This document shows, one piece after another, positions 27,924-36,829 of a stretch of 54,054 bases of DNA (positions are counted from its first letter, which is position 1; each line of letters opens with the position of its first letter). A program made the position numbers and the translations under genes. The stretch lies in contig CANJLW010000031.1 of the NCBI GenBank assembly GCA_947475245.1, positions 1 to 54,054 of the forward strand. Reading direction: 5' to 3'. This DNA is from Acetobacteraceae bacterium. GTDB lineage: Bacteria; Pseudomonadota; Alphaproteobacteria; Acetobacterales; Acetobacteraceae. The notes under the pieces are model-generated. The model saw only the letters and a program-made list of their open reading frames with translations. It did not search any database and was not told where the DNA came from.

Positions 27924-27962
27924 CCGGCGGGGCCGTTCCGGCGGATGGTTGTGCCCCGCCGG
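27924..27962 (-). terminator. Hairpin after the split decarboxylase operon
   Basis: CCGGCGGGGC (27924-27933) and GCCCCGCCGG (27953-27962) are perfect reverse complements. On the minus strand the hairpin follows the end of the decarboxylase beta gene by 24 bp. The T-rich tract is weak (a later ATTTT), so termination is probable but not certain. Confidence 0.55.
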
Positions 27963-27986
27963 AGCCGGCCAAATCCGCCGGGATCG

Positions 27987-28574
27987 TCAGTCGTTGGTCA
28001 GCCCCATGGCCTGGCGGAAGCGCAAGGTCAGCAAGGCGCCGTCGCGCGGCGGCAGATGACGGGTCTTTTCTTCCGCGGAAATCCGCAGAACGGCGAACAT
28101 ATTCTCCTCCCGCAGGCGCGGGCGCAGGGCTTCGACCTCTGCCATGTCGCGGGCGACGGCGGTATTGGTCCAGCCGCAGGCGGCGGCAACGGCCGCCAGA
28201 TCGGTCGTATAGCCGGTGTGGCTGTACTGCGATCCGGTTTCGCCGAAGCGATGATTGTCCAGCACGGCGATCGAGAGGTTACGCGCGCCAGCGGCGGCGA
28301 CGGTGGCCAGGGAGCCCATGCCCATGAGCATTTCTCCATCACCGGTGATCACCAACACGTGCCGGGTGGGCTGCGCCAGCGCGATGCCCAGGCCGATCAT
28401 CGCCGTGCCGCCCATGGCGCCCCACAAATAGAAATTCAGCGGACGGTCGCCGGCGGCGCCGACGTCGTAGGTGGCGGCACCCAGGCCGGTGACGACCAGC
28501 AGATCGCCGGGATCGCGCATCAGGGCGGCGACGACTTCGCGGCGATCGAGGGTTCCATCGTTCGGGCGGCTCAT
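27987..28574 (-). CDS. Thiamine-diphosphate decarboxylase, beta (TPP-binding) subunit
   Basis: 195 aa; C-terminal half of a split pyruvate-decarboxylase-like enzyme. The TPP/Mg motif runs [19 protein letters not shown] to [11 protein letters not shown]. It begins with ATG overlapping the alpha stop (28571-28574), so the two subunits are coupled. The family includes sulfopyruvate decarboxylase ComE and the phosphonopyruvate decarboxylase C-half. No PEP mutase, phosphonate or coenzyme M gene is present, so the 2-oxoacid substrate is unknown. Confidence 0.88.
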   Translation of the reverse strand: MSRPNDGTLDRREVVAALMRDPGDLLVVTGLGAATYDVGAAGDRPLNFYLWGAMGGTAMIGLGIALAQPTRHVLVITGDGEMLMGMGSLATVAAAGARNLSIAVLDNHRFGETGSQYSHTGYTTDLAAVAAACGWTNTAVARDMAEVEALRPRLREENMFAVLRISAEEKTRHLPPRDGALLTLRFRQAMGLTND

Positions 28575-29089
28575 TTCACGAACACCTTTGCGCCGAGCAG
28601 ACGTTGGGAGAACAGGACGGCGACGGGGATGTGGCTGTCGAAGGCCAGCGCGGCGGAGGCGGCGACCATTTCCACGGCTTCGTCCGGTCGGTCCGCGCGC
28701 CGGACATGCACGCCGGCGGCACCGAGGACGGTCGGCGTGGCGACACCCATCGGCACCTGCCAGGGATTGAACTCCCCCCATTCGCCGCGCATCGTGACGA
28801 GCGTCAGGAACGGCATCCGGCAGTTCACCGACAAGGACAGCATGTTGATGCAGTTTCCGACGCCGGACGACTGCATCAGCAGGGCCGCGCGTTGCCCGCC
28901 AAGCCATGCGCCGGCGGCAAGGGCGATGCCCTCCTCCTCGGTGGTCAGGACGACGGCCCGCATATCGGGATCGGCGTGGGCGGCGTTGATGAGGTGGGCG
29001 TGGCCTGCATCGGGCACGTAACCGATCTGCCTGATGCCGGCGGCTTTCAGCGCGGCGTAGACGCCGGCCTGCCAAGTGGGTTGATCCAT
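28571..29089 (-). CDS. Thiamine-diphosphate decarboxylase, alpha (pyrimidine-binding) subunit
   Basis: 172 aa; N-terminal half of the split enzyme. It contains [16 protein letters not shown], the activating glutamate region [19 protein letters not shown], and [14 protein letters not shown]. These match ComD/phosphonopyruvate-decarboxylase alpha regions. It needs the beta protein to bind thiamine diphosphate. It is divergent from mmsA (about 145 bp between starts). GGAGACC precedes the ATG at 29089. Confidence 0.88.
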   Translation of the reverse strand: MDQPTWQAGVYAALKAAGIRQIGYVPDAGHAHLINAAHADPDMRAVVLTTEEEGIALAAGAWLGGQRAALLMQSSGVGNCINMLSLSVNCRMPFLTLVTMRGEWGEFNPWQVPMGVATPTVLGAAGVHVRRADRPDEAVEMVAASAALAFDSHIPVAVLFSQRLLGAKVFVK

Positions 29090-29233
29090 GTGGTCTCCTC
29101 TGCAAGCCGCTTTTTGCCCGTGCCCGCGCCGAAGGGCAATGCGCGAGACAGTGCCGGAGCGTTCGGGAAGGCTGGTATGGGACGCGAATTCGTCCTAATC
29201 CCAGCCGACAGGTTGACGGAGGAAATACGGGTC

Positions 29234-30730
29234 ATGCGCGAAATCGGTCACTTCATCGGCGGTCAGCCGGTTGCCGGAACAAGCGGCAAGTTCGGCGATG
29301 TCTATAACCCCGCCTCCGGCGAGATCACGGCGCGGGTCGCGCTGGCCGATGCCGGCGAAGTGGACAAGGCCGTCGCCGTTGCCAACGCCGCGTGGCCGGC
29401 CTGGGCGAATACCCCGCCGCTGCGCCGTGCCCGGGTGATGTTCAAGCTGAAGGAATTGCTGGAGCGCGATCGGGCCGAGATGTCGGCGATCATCACCTCG
29501 GAACACGGCAAGGTGCTGTCGGACGCCGACGGCGAAGTGCAGCGCGGCCTTGAAGTGGTGGAGTTCGCCTGCGGCATCCCGCATCTGCTGAAGGGCGAAT
29601 ACACCGACATGGTCGGGACGGGCATCGACGCGTGGTCGATCCGCCAACCCCTGGGCGTGGTCGCCGGGATCACGCCGTTCAACTTCCCGATCATGGTGCC
29701 GCTGTGGATGATCCCGGTGGCGCTGGCGACGGGCAATTGCTTCATCCTGAAGCCGTCGGAAAAAGACCCCTCCGTCGCGTTGAAGCTGGCCGCCCTGCTG
29801 AAGGAAGCCGGGCTGCCGGACGGCGTGTTCGCCGTGGTGCAGGGCGGGCGCGACGCGGTGGAGGCGATCATCGCCCATCCCGGCATCGCGGCGATCAGCT
29901 TCGTCGGTTCCACCGCCATCGCCGAGACGATCTACAAGGGCGGCACGTCGGCCGGTAAGCGGGTGCAGGCGCTGGGCGGGGCAAAGAACCATCTGGTGGT
30001 GATGCCGGACGCCGACCTCGACGACGCCGTCGATGCCCTGATGGGTTCGGCCTATGGCGCCGCCGGAGAGCGTTGCATGGCGGTGTCCGTCGCGGTCGCG
30101 GTCGGTTCGTCGGGCGATGCACTGATCGAAAAGCTGGCCCCGCGGGTGCGCGCGCTAAAGGTCGCGCCGGGCGTCGATCCGGACGCCGAGATGGGACCGC
30201 TGGTGACGGCGGAGCATCTGGCCAAGGTGCGCGGCTATGTCGATCAGGGCGTGCGCGAGGGCGCGAACCTTGTCGTGGACGGGCGCGGTCTGAAGCTGCA
30301 AGGCTATGAGAACGGGTTCTTCCTGGGCGGCTGCCTGTTCGACAACGTCACGCCGGACATGCGCATCTATCAGGAGGAAATCTTCGGGCCGGTGTTGTCC
30401 GTGGTGCGCGCGCCGGATGTCGCCACAGCGACCCGTCTGATCAACGCGCATGCCTACGGCAACGGCGTCGCGCTGTTCACCAATGACGGCGGCGTGGCGC
30501 GGGACTTCACGCAGGCGATCCAGATCGGCATGGTCGGCATCAACGTGCCGATCCCTGTGCCGATGTCGTTCCATTCCTTCGGCGGCTGGAAGCAGTCGCT
30601 GTTCGGCGACCATCACATCTACGGGATGGAAGGCGTGCGCTTTTACACCCGCTATAAGGCGGTGACTCAGCGCTGGAGCGGCGGGGCGAAGCGCGGGCCG
30701 GAATTCACGATGCCGATCCTGGGTCGGTAA
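29234..30730 (+). CDS. mmsA: CoA-acylating methylmalonate-semialdehyde dehydrogenase
   Basis: 498 aa, the normal family length. Converts methylmalonate semialdehyde (or malonate semialdehyde) plus CoA and NAD to propionyl-CoA (or acetyl-CoA) in valine/inositol-type catabolism. Begins [15 protein letters not shown]. Features include the cofactor region [20 protein letters not shown], the nucleotide fold [12 protein letters not shown], and catalytic Cys281 in [10 protein letters not shown]. It ends with the family motif [19 protein letters not shown]. The ATG at 29234 was chosen because GGAGGAAA precedes it and the family N-terminus starts there. Confidence 0.95.
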   Translation: MREIGHFIGGQPVAGTSGKFGDVYNPASGEITARVALADAGEVDKAVAVANAAWPAWANTPPLRRARVMFKLKELLERDRAEMSAIITSEHGKVLSDADGEVQRGLEVVEFACGIPHLLKGEYTDMVGTGIDAWSIRQPLGVVAGITPFNFPIMVPLWMIPVALATGNCFILKPSEKDPSVALKLAALLKEAGLPDGVFAVVQGGRDAVEAIIAHPGIAAISFVGSTAIAETIYKGGTSAGKRVQALGGAKNHLVVMPDADLDDAVDALMGSAYGAAGERCMAVSVAVAVGSSGDALIEKLAPRVRALKVAPGVDPDAEMGPLVTAEHLAKVRGYVDQGVREGANLVVDGRGLKLQGYENGFFLGGCLFDNVTPDMRIYQEEIFGPVLSVVRAPDVATATRLINAHAYGNGVALFTNDGGVARDFTQAIQIGMVGINVPIPVPMSFHSFGGWKQSLFGDHHIYGMEGVRFYTRYKAVTQRWSGGAKRGPEFTMPILGR

Positions 30731-30846
30731 CGACCTGCCTCCGGGAACGGCATTGGGGCGCGATGGGGTCGAGAGCGAGCATCGCCTTGACCCTGTCGGA
30801 GCCTCGGGCTACCGGCTTCGCATCGCTTTGACAGGAACCGACGCCG

Positions 30847-31995
30847 GTGAATGCCTTCACCTTTCCGCCTCCGCCGCCCTCCCCCCAGGCCGAAACCCTG
30901 CGCGCGGAAGTACGCGCTTTTCTGAGCGAGGCGCTTGCCGATCGCTCCCCGGTCGAACGTTCGGAGTCCTGGACCGGGCTCGATGCCGGGTTCAGCCGCA
31001 AGATGGGCGAACGGGGCTGGATCGGCATGACCTGGCCCAAGCAGTATGGCGGGCACGAGCGCACCGCGCTGGAACGCTATGTGGTGCTGGAGGAAATGCT
31101 GGCCGCCGGGGCGCCGGTGGGGCTGCATTGGATCGCCGACCGGCAGTCCGGCCCGCTGATCCTGCGCGCCGGGACGGAGGAGCAGCGCCAAACGCTGTTG
31201 CCGAAGATCGCCGCCGGGGAGGCTTTTTTCTGCATCGGCATGAGCGAGCCCGATACCGGATCGGACCTGGCGTCGGTCCGCACCCGCGCGGCGAAGGTTC
31301 AGGGCGGCTATCTGGTTAACGGCACCAAGGTCTGGACCAGTTTCGCGCATTTGTCGCAATACATGATCCTGTTCTGCCGCACCGGCGCGTCGGAAGAGCG
31401 CCACGGCGGCGTCAGCCAATTCGTGGTCGATCTGCACAACACCCCGGGCGTGAAGGTCAGCCCCATCTACGCCCTGACCGGGGAACACCACTTCAACGAA
31501 GTCGTTTTCCAGGACGCGTTCATTCCCGACTCGGCGTTGCTGGGCAAGGAAGGCGACGGCTGGAACCAGGTCACCAGCGAACTGGCGTTCGAACGCAGCG
31601 GGCCGGAGCGGTTTTTGTCCTCGTTCTGGCTGTTGGTCGAGCTGACCCGCGCGCTGGGGCCCAATCCCACCGATGCCGGGGCCGTCGCCCTGGGGCGTCT
31701 GACGGCGCACATCATGGTGCTGCGCCGGCTGTCGCGCTCGGTCGCCGGGATGTTGCAGAACGGCGCCAATCCGGCGTTGCAGGCGTCGTTGGTCAAGGAC
31801 CTGGGCGCGCTGGTGGAGCAGGAAATCCCTGAAATCGCGCGTCAGTTGATCGCCGCCGAACCGGATGAGCGCTCCACGCAGGCGTTTTCGTCCGTGCTGG
31901 CGCATACGATGATGCACGCGCCGTCTTTTTCGTTACGCGGCGGCGCGCGGGAAATCCTGCGCGGCATCATCGCCCGCGGCCTTGGCCTTCGCTGA
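30847..31995 (+). CDS. Acyl-CoA dehydrogenase family protein
   Basis: 382-aa FAD enzyme introducing an alpha-beta double bond into an acyl-CoA. The N-terminal helical domain contains GERGWIGMTWPKQYGGHERT. The FAD/substrate segment is GMSEPDTGSDLASVRTRA, followed by a middle beta-domain. The C-terminus has the ACAD signature RGGAREILRGIIARGLGL. The start is GTG at 30847 after AGGAA (30834-30838). It lies 18 bp before a crotonase on the same strand and downstream of mmsA, suggesting a branched-chain or short-chain acyl-CoA pathway; the exact substrate is not determined. Confidence 0.93.
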   Translation: MNAFTFPPPPPSPQAETLRAEVRAFLSEALADRSPVERSESWTGLDAGFSRKMGERGWIGMTWPKQYGGHERTALERYVVLEEMLAAGAPVGLHWIADRQSGPLILRAGTEEQRQTLLPKIAAGEAFFCIGMSEPDTGSDLASVRTRAAKVQGGYLVNGTKVWTSFAHLSQYMILFCRTGASEERHGGVSQFVVDLHNTPGVKVSPIYALTGEHHFNEVVFQDAFIPDSALLGKEGDGWNQVTSELAFERSGPERFLSSFWLLVELTRALGPNPTDAGAVALGRLTAHIMVLRRLSRSVAGMLQNGANPALQASLVKDLGALVEQEIPEIARQLIAAEPDERSTQAFSSVLAHTMMHAPSFSLRGGAREILRGIIARGLGLR

Positions 31996-32013
31996 ACCAC
32001 AGGAAACGACCCC

Positions 32014-32814
32014 ATGACCGAAAAAGTGCTTTACGAACAGGATGGCGCGATCGTTACGATCACGCTGAACGATCCCGGCATGCGCAATCCCATCTCCGAG
32101 GCCGAAATGGTCGAGGGTATCGTTTCGGCGATCGAGCGTCTGAACGAGGACGGGTCGGTGCGGGTCGCGATCCTGACCGGCGCGGGCAGCGCATTCAGCT
32201 CCGGCGGCGACCTGCGCAAGATGCAGCAGGATTTCGGTCCGCGCGCGGAAAAGCCGGCGTTGACGCCGCGTTACTACAAATTCGGCATTCAGCGCATTCC
32301 CCTGGCGTTCGAGAAGCTGGATGTGCCGATCATCGCCGCCGTCAACGGTCCGGCGATCGGCGCCGGCCTCGATCTGGCCTGCATGTGCGACATGCGCATC
32401 GCCTCGGAAAGCGCCCGTTTCGCCGAAAGCTTCGTTAAGGTCGGCATCGTGCCGGGCGACGGCGGTGCCTGGCTGTTGCCGCGCGTGGTCGGCTTCTCCA
32501 AAGCCTGCGAAATGGCGTTCACCGGCGACATGCTGAACGCTGCCGAAGCCTTGGCCTGCGGGCTGGTGTCGCGCGTCGTGCCGGATGCGGAACTGCTTGA
32601 TGCCGCCCGCGCCCTGGCCGGTCGGATCGCGGTGAACCCGCCCTATGCCGTGCGGATGGCGAAGCGCCTGCTGATGGAAGGCCGTCATACGCGGCTGGAT
32701 ACGCTGCTGGAGATGTCCGGCGCGATGCAGGCGCTGACGCATGCCACGGCGGATCACCGCGAGGCGGTGAACGCGTTCCTGGAAAAGCGTAAGCCGAGCT
32801 TCACCGGGGAATAA
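32014..32814 (+). CDS. Enoyl-CoA hydratase/isomerase (crotonase) family protein
   Basis: 266 aa with the crotonase oxyanion-hole segments SSGGDLRKM and AAVNGPAIGAGLDLACMCDM, and the active-site loop VKVGIVPGDGGAWLLPRVVG. An acidic Asp in PGDGG sits where many hydratases carry a catalytic acid. SD AGGAAA precedes the ATG by 9 nt. Together with the upstream acyl-CoA dehydrogenase it would carry out dehydrogenation and hydration of one acyl-CoA. Hydratase versus isomerase or thioesterase activity cannot be decided. Confidence 0.93.
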   Translation: MTEKVLYEQDGAIVTITLNDPGMRNPISEAEMVEGIVSAIERLNEDGSVRVAILTGAGSAFSSGGDLRKMQQDFGPRAEKPALTPRYYKFGIQRIPLAFEKLDVPIIAAVNGPAIGAGLDLACMCDMRIASESARFAESFVKVGIVPGDGGAWLLPRVVGFSKACEMAFTGDMLNAAEALACGLVSRVVPDAELLDAARALAGRIAVNPPYAVRMAKRLLMEGRHTRLDTLLEMSGAMQALTHATADHREAVNAFLEKRKPSFTGE

Positions 32815-32819
32815 CCGGG

Positions 32820-32845
32820 GTCGCTCCCGCTTTGGCGGGAGCGAC
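32820..32845. terminator. Convergent hairpin between crotonase and aldo-keto reductase genes
   Basis: Perfect 11-bp inverted repeat GTCGCTCCCGC (32820-32830) and GCGGGAGCGAC (32835-32845) with a TTTG loop. It sits between convergent genes and probably ends both transcripts; no long T-run. Confidence 0.7.
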
Positions 32846-32853
32846 AGTCTCGG

Positions 32854-33852
32854 TTAGCGAGCCTCTCCGGCGAAACCGCCGCGCAGTGCGCTCAGACGCG
32901 CCAGGGCTTCCGCCGACAGCGGCCCCTTGAGCACGGCGGCCAGGGCGGATTCGAATTCGTCGACCGTCGCCATGCCGACGAGGATGGAACCCATCGCCTT
33001 GTGTCCGATGGCGAAGCGGGTGGCCGCTTCGGTCAGGCTGGCGGCGAAGCCTTCGGTCACCAGCGGCATCAGGCGTTGGGCACGCGCGAGATCGGTGTCG
33101 TAAGATAACGCCGACCCAATCGGTTCCGGCGGCGGGCTCGCGATCGGATGACGTTCGGCGCTGCCGCTGAGCGCGCCCGCGGCGAGGACGCGAATGCCGA
33201 CGACGCCGACACCGGCGGCCAGGGTATGGTCGAACAGACGACCGTAATCCTGCGCGGGATAGCCGGCGGGCAGCGCCTCCGCCGCCGAGGCGTTCAGCAT
33301 GTTGTAGCTGATCTGGGCGCTGTCGATCACCTTGGCATCGATGACCTGATGCAGCGCGGCAGTCTCACCGACGGCGGTGATGCCCAGGAAGCGAGTCTTG
33401 CCGGCTTGCTGAAGCTTCTGGAACGCCGGCACGACGCCGTTCAGCACCTGGGAGACGCTGAGGCTTTCGCCCTCTCCGTTCAGGGTGATCGGGTTGTGCA
33501 GGTGGAAGATATCGACCTGTTCCATGCCCAGGCGGGCCAAGCTGCCGTCGAGGGACTCCGTCACCGCCGCTTCGATCCGGCCGACGTCGGTCTTGGGCAG
33601 GCGCACCTTGGTGCCGACGACGGCGTCGGCCGGTTTCAGCGCTTTCAGCGCGACGCCCAGATTGGTTTCCGACACGCCCATGCCGTACTGCACGGCGGTG
33701 TCGAAGTAGTTGATCCCGACCTCCAACGCCCGCGCGACTGCGCGTTCGCGATCGGCGGCGGTGCCGCGGACCATCAGCCCGCCGACCGCGCCGCAGCCGA
33801 AGCCAAGGATCGAAAGCTTCAGCCCGGTACGGCCAAAAACGCGCATTTCCAT
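32854..33852 (-). CDS. Aldo/keto reductase
   Basis: 332-aa NAD(P)H-dependent TIM-barrel reductase. The catalytic tetrad positions are visible: Asp and Tyr in YFDTAVQYG, Lys in VGTKVRL, and His in DIFHLHNP. The N-terminus begins MRVFGRTGLKLSILGFG. Start chosen at 33852 because GGGGAG, formed by the last codons of the upstream gene, lies 7 nt before it. The upstream stop is 4 bp away, so the two genes form an operon. The physiological substrate is unknown. Confidence 0.93.
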   Translation of the reverse strand: MEMRVFGRTGLKLSILGFGCGAVGGLMVRGTAADRERAVARALEVGINYFDTAVQYGMGVSETNLGVALKALKPADAVVGTKVRLPKTDVGRIEAAVTESLDGSLARLGMEQVDIFHLHNPITLNGEGESLSVSQVLNGVVPAFQKLQQAGKTRFLGITAVGETAALHQVIDAKVIDSAQISYNMLNASAAEALPAGYPAQDYGRLFDHTLAAGVGVVGIRVLAAGALSGSAERHPIASPPPEPIGSALSYDTDLARAQRLMPLVTEGFAASLTEAATRFAIGHKAMGSILVGMATVDEFESALAAVLKGPLSAEALARLSALRGGFAGEAR

Positions 33853-33856
33853 CGGT

Positions 33857-34837
33857 TTACTCCCCATACAGTCCGGCGCCGCGCGCCCTTATTTTACACA
33901 GCGCCACCAGCAGATCGATCGTCGGCGTGCGCACCCCGGCCAGACGCGCCAGGACGGTGGGGGCATCGAACATCTGGTCGATTTCCATTCTCCGTCCCAG
34001 TTCCAGGTCCTGCAGGATCGAGGGTTTATGATCCATCGAGCGGCCGTTGGCGATGCGGGCCTCTGGGTCGACGTCCAGGTTGCAGCCCAGGGCGCGAGCG
34101 ATGGCGATGGCTTCGGTCATCACGCGGCGGGCGGCATCCTCGGCGACGGGGTCGGCATAGACCGATTTGGGCGCGGCCCCGGTCAGCACCGCGAGCGATC
34201 CGCCGGCGAGGTTGGACATCAGCTTCGCCCAAATCTCGGTGCGGATGGCCGACGTCATCTCCCCGGAAATGCCTCCGGCGCGGATCAGGGCGGCGAGCGC
34301 ATCGACGCGCGGGGTGAGCGTGCCGTCGATTTCGCCCAGGATCAGGCGGGATTTGGCCTGTTCGACCTCGATCACACCCGGAGCGATCACGGCGCTGGCG
34401 GAATAGACGACGCCGCCGACGGTGCGATCGATGCCGACGGCGTTCAGCACGGCGTCGCCGGGATCGAGGCGGTCGAGGCGGCGGCCGTCGTGCGGGCCGC
34501 CGAGCTTCTGGAAATACCACCAGGGGATGCCGTTCATGACGAAGACCACCAGGGTTTCCGGCTTGAGCAGCGGCGCGATGCCGGCGGCGACCTCCGCCAG
34601 GCCGGGTGCCTTGACGGTCACGAGCACGACGTCCTGCGGCCCGAGGTCGCGCGGAGAGTCGGTGGCGACGGGGGTGACGCGCAACGTGCCGTCCGGGGCA
34701 TGGACGGTCAGTCCGTTTGCCTGAATTGCGGCAAGGTGGGCGCCACGCGCGATGACCGAGGTTTCCGCCCCCGCGCGGGCAACCCGCGCCGCGAGGTGCC
34801 CGCCGATGGCGCCGGCGCCGTAGACACAGATTTTCAT
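33857..34837 (-). CDS. Ketopantoate reductase family protein (PanE/ApbA)
   Basis: 326 aa. The N-terminal NADP Rossmann motif is CVYGAGAIGGHLAARVARAG. The C-terminal helical domain contains the lysine-bearing TEIWAKLMSNLAGG typical of ApbA/PanE. True ketopantoate reductases act in pantothenate synthesis; many paralogues reduce other 2-oxoacids, and no pan genes are nearby, so I name only the family. Start at MKICVYG is supported by GAGG 6 nt upstream; longer in-frame starts lie within 21 bp. Confidence 0.9.
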   Translation of the reverse strand: MKICVYGAGAIGGHLAARVARAGAETSVIARGAHLAAIQANGLTVHAPDGTLRVTPVATDSPRDLGPQDVVLVTVKAPGLAEVAAGIAPLLKPETLVVFVMNGIPWWYFQKLGGPHDGRRLDRLDPGDAVLNAVGIDRTVGGVVYSASAVIAPGVIEVEQAKSRLILGEIDGTLTPRVDALAALIRAGGISGEMTSAIRTEIWAKLMSNLAGGSLAVLTGAAPKSVYADPVAEDAARRVMTEAIAIARALGCNLDVDPEARIANGRSMDHKPSILQDLELGRRMEIDQMFDAPTVLARLAGVRTPTIDLLVALCKIRARGAGLYGE

Positions 34838-34924
34838 GTTCATCCTCGTGGGCGTCATGCCGCCCTATCGAAGGACGAGCGGGCGGCGCGGGTCAAGCAC
34901 CGGCTCTTGGCGCGCATGGAGGCA

Positions 34925-34980
34925 GGGGAAATCCCAACGGGGAAAATCCCAACGGGGAAAATCCCAACGGGGAAAATCCC
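34925..34980. repeat. 15-bp tandem repeat, nearly four copies
   Basis: Unit GGGGAAAATCCCAAC. The first copy lacks one A; the second and third are exact; the fourth is cut after ATCCC. Each unit carries the partly palindromic GGGGAAAATCCC. It lies about 90 bp upstream of the panE start. It could be an array of protein sites or a slippage-prone microsatellite. Confidence 0.85.
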
Positions 34981-35183
34981 GGAAAATGCGCGCCCCCCCT
35001 TCCCGCTGGCTCGTCGCCCGATCCGGGGGCATGAATTGGGTCACGGGAGACGGACGATGAAGCACCTGAACAGCGGCGGGGACGAGATGGCAAAGCCGGG
35101 ATTGGTCACAACCGTGGCGAGAATGTCACACCGACCGTCGGATGCGTCACAGTTTATAAAAAATCACCCCAATCGGGGCACCG

Positions 35184-35199
35184 TTAAGACACAATTAAC
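35184..35199 (+). promoter_or_regulatory. Perfect CtrA-type site TTAA-N7-TTAAC
   Basis: TTAA (35184-35187), seven bases, TTAAC (35195-35199), with a further TTAAC half-site at 35211-35215. This is the published CtrA consensus of alphaproteobacteria. It lies 80 bp upstream of the 59-aa ORF start in a locally AT-rich promoter-like stretch. Confidence 0.6.
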
Positions 35200-35278
35200 T
35201 TCCATCGTTCTTAACAGCCGAGGCGGACCGAACAAGGACGGGTCCAGAATCGGACGGGACGAGGAAAGGGTGAAAGCG

Positions 35279-35458
35279 ATGTGCGGCATGTCAATTGACA
35301 CGATGACGCTGAGCGGATTGCTGGAAGACCAGCTGACCCAACTCGTGATGCGCAGTGACGGCGTGTCGGAGGAGGATTTTTCCGCCCTGATGTATCGTAT
35401 GCGCGACACCCTCGCCGCCCGCGCGCTTGCCCAATCCGCGGCCGACGCGGCCCGCTAG
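35279..35458 (+). CDS. Small 59-aa acidic helical protein
   Basis: Not a family I recognise. It starts MCGMSIDTMTLSGLLEDQL and continues through an acidic stretch (MRSDGVSEEDFSALMYRMRD) to an Ala-rich amphipathic C-terminus. No signal or membrane segment. The start is supported by GAGGAAAGGG at 35261-35270; an alternative is the second Met three codons later. The upstream CtrA-type box and the downstream hairpin make it look like a stand-alone regulated transcription unit. Confidence 0.6.
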   Translation: MCGMSIDTMTLSGLLEDQLTQLVMRSDGVSEEDFSALMYRMRDTLAARALAQSAADAAR

Positions 35459-35471
35459 GCCGGCTTCGACG

Positions 35472-35497
35472 CCCTGCCCCGCGCATGCGGGACAGGG
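35472..35497. terminator. Convergent hairpin after the 59-aa ORF
   Basis: Arms CCCTGCCCCGC (35472-35482) and GCGGGACAGGG (35487-35497), one mismatch, GCAT loop, followed by GGTTTATCCTT. It lies between the 59-aa ORF and the convergent amidohydrolase gene. Confidence 0.65.
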
Positions 35498-35506
35498 GGT
35501 TTATCC

Positions 35507-36793
35507 TTAAAGCGCGCGATTGGCGCGCGCGACCACGGCCTCGAACAGGACCTGACAGCCGGCTTCGGCCTCGCCGGGTTCGATGCTTTCCGCCTCGTTG
35601 TGGCTCAAACCGTCCTTGCAGGGCGTGAAGATCATCGCGGTCGGCACGTGGCGCGCCACATAGACCGCGTCATGCCCTGCCCCCGACACGATCTCTCGCG
35701 TTGAATAGCCCGATCGGGCCGCGCCCTGTCGCACCAGGTCGATACAGGCGTGATCAAAGGGCTGCGCCGGGATCTTGAACAGCGTCGTCAGGTCCAGCTT
35801 CACGCCACACGCGGCGGCGATGGCGGCGGCCTCGACCGGGAATTCCGCGTCCAGCCGGTCGATTTCGGCCGGGTCGGGGTGACGGAATTCAACGGAAAAC
35901 CGCACTTCCCCGGGCACCACGTTGCGGCTGTTGGGGATGACCAGCATTTGCCCGACGGTGCCGCGCCCATCCTCTCCGCGCGCGCGCATCAGCCGATCGA
36001 CCAGATCGACGATCCGCGCGGCGCAAACCAGCGCGTCGCGGCGGGTCGACGGCGGCGTGGTGCCGGCGTGGCTGTCCTGCCCGATCGTGACCGCGTCGTA
36101 CCAGACCTGCGCCTGCGCGCCGGTGACGATGCCGATCTGCTTTTCCTCGCGCTCCAGAATGGGGCCTTGCTCGATGTGCAGTTCGAAATAGGCGTCGGCG
36201 GCAAACGGCGCGGCCGGTTCGGCGCCGCGATAGCCGATCGAGTTCAGCGCGGTTTCCACCGAGACTCCGTCCGTGTCGGTCAGGCCATACGCCTTGTCCA
36301 AGGCATAGACGCCGGCCCAAACGCCGGAGCCCATCAGCGAATGGCCGAATCGGCTGCCTTCTTCGTCCGTCCAGTTGATCAGCTCCAGCGGCGCCTCGGT
36401 GACGATTCCGAGATCGTTCAGGCTGCGCATCACCTCCAACCCCGCGATCACGCCCAGCGCGCCGTCGAATTTGCCGCCGGAAGGCTGGCTGTCGAGGTGG
36501 CTGCCGAACAGCACCGGCAGGCGATTGGGATCGCGCCCGGCGCGCCGCGCGAACATATTGCCGATGGCATCGACGCGCACCGTCAGACCCATCGCTTCAC
36601 ACTCCGTGCGGAAGCGATCGCGCGCGCCCTTATCGACTTCGGTCAGCGTCAGGCGACGCACGCCGCCCTTGGCGGTGGCGCCGATGGAGGCGAAGCCCAT
36701 GAGACTGTCCCACAGGCGCTTGCCGTCGATTCGCTGGTTGGACGAGGATCGTTGGTCGGAAGCCGGATGCGATGTGTTTGCCATGCGCGCCAT
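35507..36793 (-). CDS. N-carbamoyl-amino acid hydrolase / allantoate amidohydrolase family (M20)
   Basis: 428-aa binuclear-metal amidohydrolase. Metal and active-site motifs: GSHLDSQPSGGKFDG, INWTDEEGSRF, ELHIEQGPILE, QDSHAGTTP in the dimerisation domain, and C-terminal GLSHNEAE. Members cleave carbamoyl groups from amino acids or ureidoglycolate precursors, releasing ammonia and CO2. No hydantoinase or purine-degradation genes are adjacent, so the substrate is open. The start is ambiguous between two close ATGs (36793, 36784), neither with a clear SD. It is divergent from the class II aldolase gene, 36 bp away. Confidence 0.92.
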   Translation of the reverse strand: MARMANTSHPASDQRSSSNQRIDGKRLWDSLMGFASIGATAKGGVRRLTLTEVDKGARDRFRTECEAMGLTVRVDAIGNMFARRAGRDPNRLPVLFGSHLDSQPSGGKFDGALGVIAGLEVMRSLNDLGIVTEAPLELINWTDEEGSRFGHSLMGSGVWAGVYALDKAYGLTDTDGVSVETALNSIGYRGAEPAAPFAADAYFELHIEQGPILEREEKQIGIVTGAQAQVWYDAVTIGQDSHAGTTPPSTRRDALVCAARIVDLVDRLMRARGEDGRGTVGQMLVIPNSRNVVPGEVRFSVEFRHPDPAEIDRLDAEFPVEAAAIAAACGVKLDLTTLFKIPAQPFDHACIDLVRQGAARSGYSTREIVSGAGHDAVYVARHVPTAMIFTPCKDGLSHNEAESIEPGEAEAGCQVLFEAVVARANRAL

Positions 36794-36829
36794 CTTGCCG
36801 ACGGCGGCGGTTCCTGCAAGCCTGCGGGC

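Larger units (their letters stand above)
34838..35278. other. Intergenic region with repeats and a CtrA-type box
   Basis: 441 bp between panE and the 59-aa ORF. It holds a 15-bp tandem repeat array (about 34925-34980), a drop in GC content (35100-35220) with a TTTATAAAAAAT tract at 35152-35163, and a TTAA-N7-TTAAC site. An open frame crosses the region in the plus direction, but it is antisense to panE upstream and I do not consider it coding. Confidence 0.6.

Noticed and set aside
34925-34980. CRISPR-like array
   Set aside because: 15-bp units are directly adjacent without spacers, and no cas genes are present.
33710-35458. 582-aa plus-strand ORF containing the repeated PTGKIP stretch
   Set aside because: Most of it is antisense to panE and the PTGKIP repeat is just the 15-bp tandem array read in frame. 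Only the last 59 codons, with their own SD, look coding.
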